A stretch of DNA of 64,000 bases from Sinotaia quadrata (lineage: Eukaryota > Mollusca > Gastropoda > Architaenioglossa > Viviparidae), in contig CM054179.1 of assembly GCA_028829895.1 (NCBI GenBank), positions 38,735,117-38,799,116 on the forward strand, in the 5' to 3' direction. Every line of letters starts with the position of its first letter. Position 1 is the first letter of the stretch. A model generated the notes under the pieces. The model was given only the letters and a program-made list of their open reading frames with translations. It made no database searches and was not told where the DNA came from. Of this stretch, positions 49,601-58,600 are shown in pieces. The position numbers and the translations under genes were made by a program.

Positions 49601-52600
49601 AATCCACAATTTTGTATATTATGATTCAGAAGAGAATGGCATCCAAAAAGAAGTACATTTTGTTAACGTATATTCATTTCAACATTATATGCATCCGATT
49701 TATGTTCACTACTGTAAAGTGAATCAACATGAAAGTTATCAAGCACTGTTAAACTGTTGTAGCATCAGTAGTCACCAAAGGAATATTAACTGTAACAATG
49801 AAAATTGAGGGAAAATACTCATATCTTCTAATAAATGAAGCATGTGAGTTCCATATTTAAAAAAAGCAATTAATCATGAAATATAATAGTCAAAAATAAA
49901 CAAATCAAATTCAGCACCAAGGACAAAGACAGCAGCTGAGTTGTGCAATAGTATGCATGCATACAGAAAGATAACTATACAGGGGTGCCATAATGAGAGG
50001 ATATCCAGAGCTGTATTCTCAGGTCAAAGCAACCTAGTTAAAAGAAACAATTTATAATCATGCAAAATTGAGCTCATATCTTATTTGACTAGAGCAACTT
50101 GCACTGCCAAGCATTCATCAGTGAGAGCCAATGCTGGTCATGGAACCTGCAACAACTAGCAACCAGTATAATGTTGTCTCCATCTGCTCCAACACCAATC
50201 CTTACATCAGGTCATATCAGCTACTAGTCCAGTTCTCATCACAAGAAGAGATATTTCTTTTTGTAGCCAGCATCATTCTCACCTACACAGACCATGTTTA
50301 ACAACAGTGCCATAACTGTCATTGCTGACACACTGAGGTCCATCAAGCATACTGGTCCTTATAAACTTTGTTTATGTGATGGCATAATCTGACACCAGGA
50401 GAGACCATTTTAACTGAAAACTTCCAAATTAATATATGGATGTGAACCCTGACAAGTAACTACAGTGAAAATTGCAGCTGCATACATCCATCTCTAATCA
50501 ACTGTAAAACTCTGAAATATATAGTAGACCCATATACATAAATTATGGTCATTTTGAAGATTCAGGCATGTATCAGGTATGAGTTAAATAAATTAGTAAA
50601 TATATTATAATTATATATTCATGCCCATCAAATGTCAATCACTATATGAAGTTGCAATCATTGTGCAAACCTAGTCCATATGAGACCTTACACAAGTTGC
50701 TATGCAAGAATTCACTGTATGTGATCTTTCATTATGAGCTTTAGAGCAGCCATCGTATACAATAAATTAATTGTTCTTATTAGTAATACTAAACTATTAC
50801 AAAACATTAATACTAAATGCAAATGAAACGACATTTAAAAAAAAAAAAATTACAATTGAACTATTGCTCAGTTATTTACCTTTCTGGACCCTGAGAATCC
50901 TTCTGCTTCCGTAAAGAAGTAGGCAAATGGCATGAGAATAAATAATGCCAAGTTGGAAAAAAAGAATATGTGATTCCATAAACCTGAAAAATATAAATCA
51001 AGAGTTTTGATGGATTTATTTGGTTGAAAGTTTATATAATCTTAATTCAAACTCTAAAATACATACATGATTACCCATGATAATTAATAATATCAGGGTA
51101 AACAAATATGAATGACTGCCTAATTTTTCCAGGATAGATAAAATAAAATTCAGACAGGAGAAACTGTGACTAACCCTAACTGATTGGAGAGGTAAAAATA
51201 ATATTCTTACTGTTCATGCTTAGCTGTATTCTGTGGTAGTATAAATTTTGTAAAATGGGTGCAGTAGCTTAGGTTCATTACATTACAAAACCACTGAGAA
51301 GAAAACCATAAGTTAAATGCCTAAAGGCCTGAGACAAGACTATTCAAGAGGAATAAATGATTATCTTTGATCAGGTTATATGAATTGTTACATTAAAACA
51401 CATAAGCTTAAACAACTGTATCATGCAGCAATGCCTCCTATTAACAGCTAAACTAGTTTTCATCTAGTGGCAAAAATGAATATCTATGCGAGTCTGTCAC
51501 AATGAAAGCAAATAGCCTGAAATACAAAGAGGCTTAGAACAGAAAGGGCCTGTCTTGTCTAGACAATCTGTACACTGTTACATTCAACTGTTCTGGTATG
51601 TGCCATGCTCTTAGAAATAAATTCCTCTTTTCATACTGGAATCTGTCTTGAAGATAAACATCTGGGAGAAGAACTCTCAGGTGCTAAAGAAAAGTTACCA
51701 CTTTAGAAATGTCCAACAAAATCATAACCAGTCTGTTCATAATTACTGTTCCAAGTCTGAGTGCGAAGGCAACATTTTCAGACAACTGATACACTATAGA
51801 TTCTGTGGGACTGGACCAGGTCCCCTAAGAAACTGAAAAATCGGGAAGTAGCATCTGTCCCACCCATCCCTAATCAATGAACTCCTGCAACTAAGCAATA
51901 TTTCATTCGTGCTCCAAGTGTCTGAAGAGAGGAAGGACTGTTAACATCTCCAAGGGCATAGAACTTGTCTTTTTCAAATGAGATATCAGAAAATACTGTA
52001 TAGGTCTCAGGTGCCTAGAACAATAATGGAGATAAATAGATCTTTAATTGTGAATAGACCAGACCCAAGATTATCATTTTGTTTTGTTTTACTGATTCTA
52101 ATTCTCTAAATGCATTCATCATTGAAGCCATGTTGCTGAGTGTCAAAAAGCTTAGCCTAAATGAAATTAAATCTGTGAGGGTGTAAAGTCCTTTCCTACA
52201 ACTGATCAGGACCCATGTTTCAATGAAATCTTATCATGGCATCTAGATCTGAAATCAAGAGCAGCAGTTTCCTGATTTGTCTTTATTGAGTAATTTAGAC
52301 AACTGCAAATGGATGTTTGGGTCAACTGTATTAACATTTTAAATGAAGTGTCCATATGAGCAAATAACCAAATGTGGACTAGAATTACTTACATGATTCT
52401 ATCAAAACATGAAAGTAAGTATCTCTGAGGTTAATAAGCATGCAGCAATGTCTCCTGGTAGAACAATACTGTATACTCTTGTACACCTACATCAAATTTG
52501 TGTAAAATGTATGACCAAGGCACAATAAATCACCTGAGCATAAGTATAGTTTTATGCAGTTGTCTGCCTATTCTTAAGGTTATGTTCAGTACTTACCCTG

Positions 52601-55600
52601 CTAAATGAATACAGAAGTAGCCAAAATAATTTTTCTCAGCAAATAGTCATCAAGCATTCACACACAAAACTAAGAGAAATTTTTCCTAAATAAAATACAT
52701 TTCTTAAATACTTACCAAACAAGCACACAATAAAAGTACAAAGGGGTTATTTATGCATATAAGTCCTAGCCAAAGGCTCATATATTTCAGGAAGAAACAA
52801 AACAAGAGACCCCAAAATAATAAGTCCTATAAACAGTATCTCATCTTTAGTATCTATAGAGCAAGGTTTGGGATTAAAAGTGAGAGATTTAGGAGGATCT
52901 AGTAAGTATTCAGGAAAAAGGACTCTATTCCTTTTCTATCATACAATCAGATAAGTATATAGAAAAACAACAAATAAGAGGTAAGCATTTCCTGATAACT
53001 AAAAAAAAAATAATATATTATTTATAAAGTGTTTATAAAGCAAAAAATGCTAGAGAATAAAACCTACTACTCATAAAAGAGGACTGTGGCAAAAAGGGCA
53101 ACAGGCACTGCACTGTTAAAAGAGTCAGCAGTCAAAGTAGACATATGTCGATAGTCTAGAGAAAGTAGGTGTCTTTCAACCCATACCCAGTACCACCTCT
53201 TTGAAAATCAAATTTATATAAAAAGCCTGGATGAAATAGCTAAGATTTTATGTCCCCCAACAGAGAATTTGGGCATATGTGATGCTCTCTCAGAAAACCT
53301 GGCTAAAGTGAAAAAAATTTCAAAAGTGGGTTTTTTATAATTTATTAAGTTCAGAATCTCATGTTTATTTAAAACAAAACATTTTTGATGTCAGATAGTT
53401 TTTAATTATACATTTTTTTAAGTACATACCTCACTGGACTATCAAAGGGGAGTAATTGACTACAAATGGCTGTAGCGCAAAATCAATTTTAACGACTGTA
53501 GCCAGGTTTTCCCCAGATTGCATTATACATATATATAAAAAATATTTAGATATTTTCTAACAACTTGTTATAGATATGCTTAAAAAGTCTGTTTGCAAAT
53601 ATCTCATACTCTGTGAGAGGTAGAAATAGTCTAGATTTCACTGCCCCATTCCAACAGACTTGTATATGTGCACACTAACAAAGACAAGAGTGTGTGCGTG
53701 CATGCATGTGTGAGAGAGAGACAGAACTTACATTCCTGCTTCTAACCATTCAGTGTGCCTATACTGACAAGGTTTGTTTAAGAAGAGAAGTCACTAAATC
53801 ATCTCTAATAACATTAGATTGCTTTCAATGAAACAGCAGAAAAAAATTCAGAGGTCTGAGATAAAGTTTGCCAAAGACATTAATCTCTGCAGAGTTTAAA
53901 CAATCTATTAAAGTCAGTATATCTAAAGCTGTTGTTATGATGTTTATCAGAATTTTTTCTAAGTGTACTAAGTTGGAAGCTAAAATGTGCAGGTTATAGA
54001 AGACCACCGAGAAAACTGTACATAATTTCTCTTATAAGGTCTAAATGCTTGCCTAGGAGATGATCACTCAAGGACTTAAGGAAAATCAAATAGAAAACCC
54101 CCAAACTGAAACATTCTTTCTCACAATGCAAGCCAGAGGTATTTTCATGACCTGTGTTTAATCATATCATAGATCTCAGAAATCAACACTAACAAAATAA
54201 TCCCATTGAACAAAACAGTACTATGAATAATCCCATTGTACAATATCTTGAAGTGAGGGGATAGAACAAACTTGTTTAAAGTGCTTAAATCTATAAGTGA
54301 CCTCTATTCCAGAAAGATTTTGGTAACATAAAGTCTAGGATAAAAATGTAAAGAAGAGAGATCCATGACTTTCTCTATAGCATTCTTCTGCTGAAGATAG
54401 TTTTTCTGAGCTAATATTCCTGCATTCACATGATCTAACCCTTCTCCCCATAGAAGCAATTTGCTTGCCCCCATCTTCACTATCATGATTTACACTGGTG
54501 GCATGAACTGTTCCTTCTCCTTTGAATTTTCTCTTCCCTCCAGAATAAAAAGGAAGCTGAAAGCTTCTATGTTGAGATTGTATATATTACTATCTAAGGG
54601 AGGGCAAAACAGGAAGGAAATATTTTAGATATCTCTACAAATGCAGCACCAAATAAACAGTCGATGGTGCAGTAACTCTCTAATGACATTTTGTTTGGAC
54701 TATATAATTTATAAACATTAAAATAAAGTACTCACCAATATAAGTACTTATAATCATAGAAATTAAGTGTTCATCAGATAATAAAAGTACAAGGGAATTT
54801 TAAATCCTACTAGATATAAAAACAGCTTACCTTCAACACAATTATTTTAATGGCTTTAATATATAATTAATATAAAGATACATATTTACATTTAAATAAT
54901 GGTCACAAGAGAATGTCATTTTCCAGAATTGGTTAGGTTCATGAGAAAATCCTTCATTATGCCATAACGAAAACAGCTCTAAAGTTATGAAGGAATTAAA
55001 AAATGTATATTTAAAAAATATGGATAAAACAGGAAAACTAGGTACATACCCTGTATGAGTGATGAATTGAGCCACTTGACATAATAACTTTTAGGATATA
55101 AATGCAACACTTCATTGCTGACAATAGACATAGGCAAAAGTAGAACAGCTCCAGCAGACACAGACAGTGTAAAGGTGCACAGCCACAATCTAAAATATAA
55201 GCATAATGTTTTGTCAGATATAATAAAGTAAGAACCTCATCCAAACCAACATATTACATTACAGAGGATATTAAGCAGAAACAAATCAATCAACCAAAGA
55301 GCTCCATCTTTTCTTTTTCTGTTCTTGGAATCCTCAAACTTGGAATAAGTCAGGTACAATCATCAATTCTTTTCATTCTTGACATCAACAGGCCCAAGTA
55401 AGTTTTTATAATTTTGTATAACTATAAGCATAAAAGCTTTACATTTTTTCTTCTTAGGTTAGCTTAAAAAGTAAACAGAATAAAATACAGAATCATAGAA
55501 CACAAATTATTTATGCTCCTCTTTCTTTGCAGAAATAATTTAAATTCCCTGTAATGTGAACGTGAATGCTGCAATGTTCAAAACTATCTTTATTTAATTC

Positions 55601-58600
55601 TTGTGGAATAATTTTAAGTAATGGTAAGTAATCCAAATGGCATCTTGCAACAGTGCTAGTGGTTTAAAATGTCTATGCAGGGTTGTACTTGCAGAAGACT
55701 TTACATCAAATGATATGTATAATTTGGTGCAAAGATGTACATTTAAAGCTGAAAAATTCAGCTACAGACATACCCCAAATTCATCATGCATGGGTTGAAA
55801 AGCTAGTGGGAAAAAAAGGATTAATTTGATTGCCAATTATCAATTATATGATTGCCAACAAGCTAGAGCTGATCTCATTCAAGAACATGTTACGTTTCAA
55901 TTTTCATGCTCAATCATATGAATGCTAGTAAGCTATTGCTGGTCTCATTCATGAACATGTATACCATTCAATTTTCATGCTCAATCATATGACTGCTGGT
56001 AAATCATTGCTGATCTTATTCATGAATATGTCTACCATTCAATTTTCATGTTCAATCATGTGATTGTTACAAGGTCATTGCTGGTCTCATTCATGAACAT
56101 ATAAACCATTCAATTTTTTTATAGTGTAAAGCCTACCAGTAATAATTTTTTTAAAATATAAATTGTTTCATGACTAATTGTTTTATGACTAATAATTTAA
56201 CAGAAAATGTGTAAGGAAGTAGTTAAATCCACTAACTAGTAGTGTAAGTATGAGATTTAGTGTACTGCAATAGATTTTATATAATTGTAAATCTGTGACT
56301 GTATTTAAGAGAAAACCTATTATTATTAACAGTTGTACACTAATAATGAAGGTGATTTTTTTTATTTGTTTGTCATGTATGTTCTATGTTAATAAATGTA
56401 AGCAATGTTATGTAAAATCTTCCATTTATTTTGAGTTTGGTTTTGTAGGAATGAGAGTGACTACAAAATCCATACCCAAATTCATAAACTTTACTAGAAG
56501 GGTTTTTTTTGTTTCTTTTTAACAGATATTACTGTCAAAAACAGTCATGACTTGAGACGGACACATAATCAGACTTAAAGTTTCCTATATGAAATAAAGA
56601 GGTATTTAGTAGAGCTTTTTTGTAATTTTTTTACTGTATTATTTTAGTTTTTACTTTTAACTGTTTATGATTATCTATAAAACTTATTGAATTTTGATGT
56701 TTATGTTGTTTTCATTTCTTAAAGCTTAGCAATAGTGCTGTTTACATATTTTTGATCATCACTTACATTTTTACGAGTTCTTCTTTTAACATCTTAAACA
56801 TATACAGTACTGACATCAACACATAAAGATATAACAACAAATAAAGGTTCTTGTTCTTTACTGAGATCAATACACAAAGATATAACAACAATTAAGGTTC
56901 TTGTTCTTTACTGAGATCAACACATAAAGATACAACAACAATTAAGGTTCTTATTCTTTAATTAGATCAAAACATAAAGATATAACACAATTAAGGTTCT
57001 TGCTCTTTACTGAGGAAATATTAAAAAATTCAATATTTTTTCCAGATAGGTTTTAAGATTTTCCATAATGCTGTCAATGTGTCATTATACTATTTCTGCA
57101 TTTTTTCCCCTGCTATTGAAAGTGAAAGAAGAGCTAACATTGTACAGCTGCAATACCACAGTTAATATTATAGCAACAATCAGTCATTTGAGGCAAATGA
57201 ATGGTGGAAACTATAAAACTATATTTAGGTCTCTTTCTGCATTAAGGTAGAACTCACATTCTGATACTTAGCAAGATTTTCTTATTATATTAAAAAAATA
57301 AAAATAAAAAGAGATGAACTTTTAACATGACTATCTTGTATCAGAAACATCAAACAAAAAGGGTTACCCTATCAATGAGAACTTTTAAATGAGTGTAATT
57401 TTGAAATCAGGTCAAGAGTCCAGGAAAATTTCTATAGATAAAAGTCATTGCTTAACACCAGCAACTGATAAAAATAGTAAATCTAGAGGCTACAGGTTTT
57501 AAGTAAGTTCAAACAATTAAAGAACAATTATTGTCAGAACAGTGAAGAATGATTAAATTAACTAAATTACATTAATAACATTATACTTACATCATAAATA
57601 ATTAAACACTATTACTGTTAATCTACTTATTTTATAATAAAGATTACAGTTAATTAGATAATAATAACATATATCAATATTAAATCTTATTATACAGTAT
57701 AATTTTAATAATTTAATTTATTCAATAAAGCATCTGCAACATTCTGATTTAAGAAAATATTAAGAATTTGTTGAAGAGAATGAACTATTAGATATATAAA
57801 ACATAATACTAACAGTTTTTTTTAATCTCTAAACATATAATTTTAACTATTTTAGTGGTTAACTGTTTTTTAAAAAGAAAATAATTAAAGTAAATTTTAT
57901 TTTGAATCACATACACTCATCTATAAACATAAAAAGTACAAAATTACCTGCAATCAAACTGAACAATTTTATGGTATAATAACCTAAGAAAATATGTAAA
58001 ATAAATAGCCTGACAAAAGATAAGGAAAGGCTATTAGTTATGAAGGTAAAGACACTTGCAATAAACTTTTACCCCCTCAAAAACTTACTACTTTACACTA
58101 TAGTGCAAACAGAGTCACATATGTGAGAAGTCTGTGATTATTTAAAGTAAAAATGGATTGAAAATAAAATTTGACTCTTTTGACAACAATATTTATTATC
58201 AGGCAGGTAATAGTTAAATATGAAAGAGTTATATTGAAAAATATTCTTAATACTAAATGAATAAATATATAATAATTGTTAATAATATTTTATAATTAAC
58301 AATTTTGCACTAAAAATTATAATTATCAACAGCATAAACAGGAAATAAATATTATTACTCAAGTAATATAACTCCAAATAAAAATGCAAAAAATTTTTCC
58401 AATCAAAGCAAATCAATCAATTCTTACGATATTCTGTAAACTGCTGCATCTTCTTCACCTGTAAAAGAAAAATATATTGATATTTATTTCTTCACTGTTT
58501 ATGTCAGTATGTATTGACAATGTATAACTGGATCTGCACCGAAAGGATTGATTTGTATGACTTTATGTCATTAAAAACAAAATTTAAGATTTTATATTAT

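Larger units (their letters stand above)
55190..58427 (-). other. LMBR1 intron 3 with two minisatellites
   Basis: 3238 bases. It holds a 71-bp array at 55840-56120 and a 51-bp array at 56818-57010. No exon was seen. Confidence 0.65.

Noticed and set aside
49485..49808. 107-codon open frame (+) in LMBR1 intron 5
   Set aside because: No recognisable domain, AT-driven composition, and no promoter or splice evidence. Not called as a gene.
44639..50879. Presence of a ZRS-like limb enhancer
   Set aside because: ZRS is a vertebrate element, and nothing in this intron can be matched to it by eye. Only the positional equivalence is reported.
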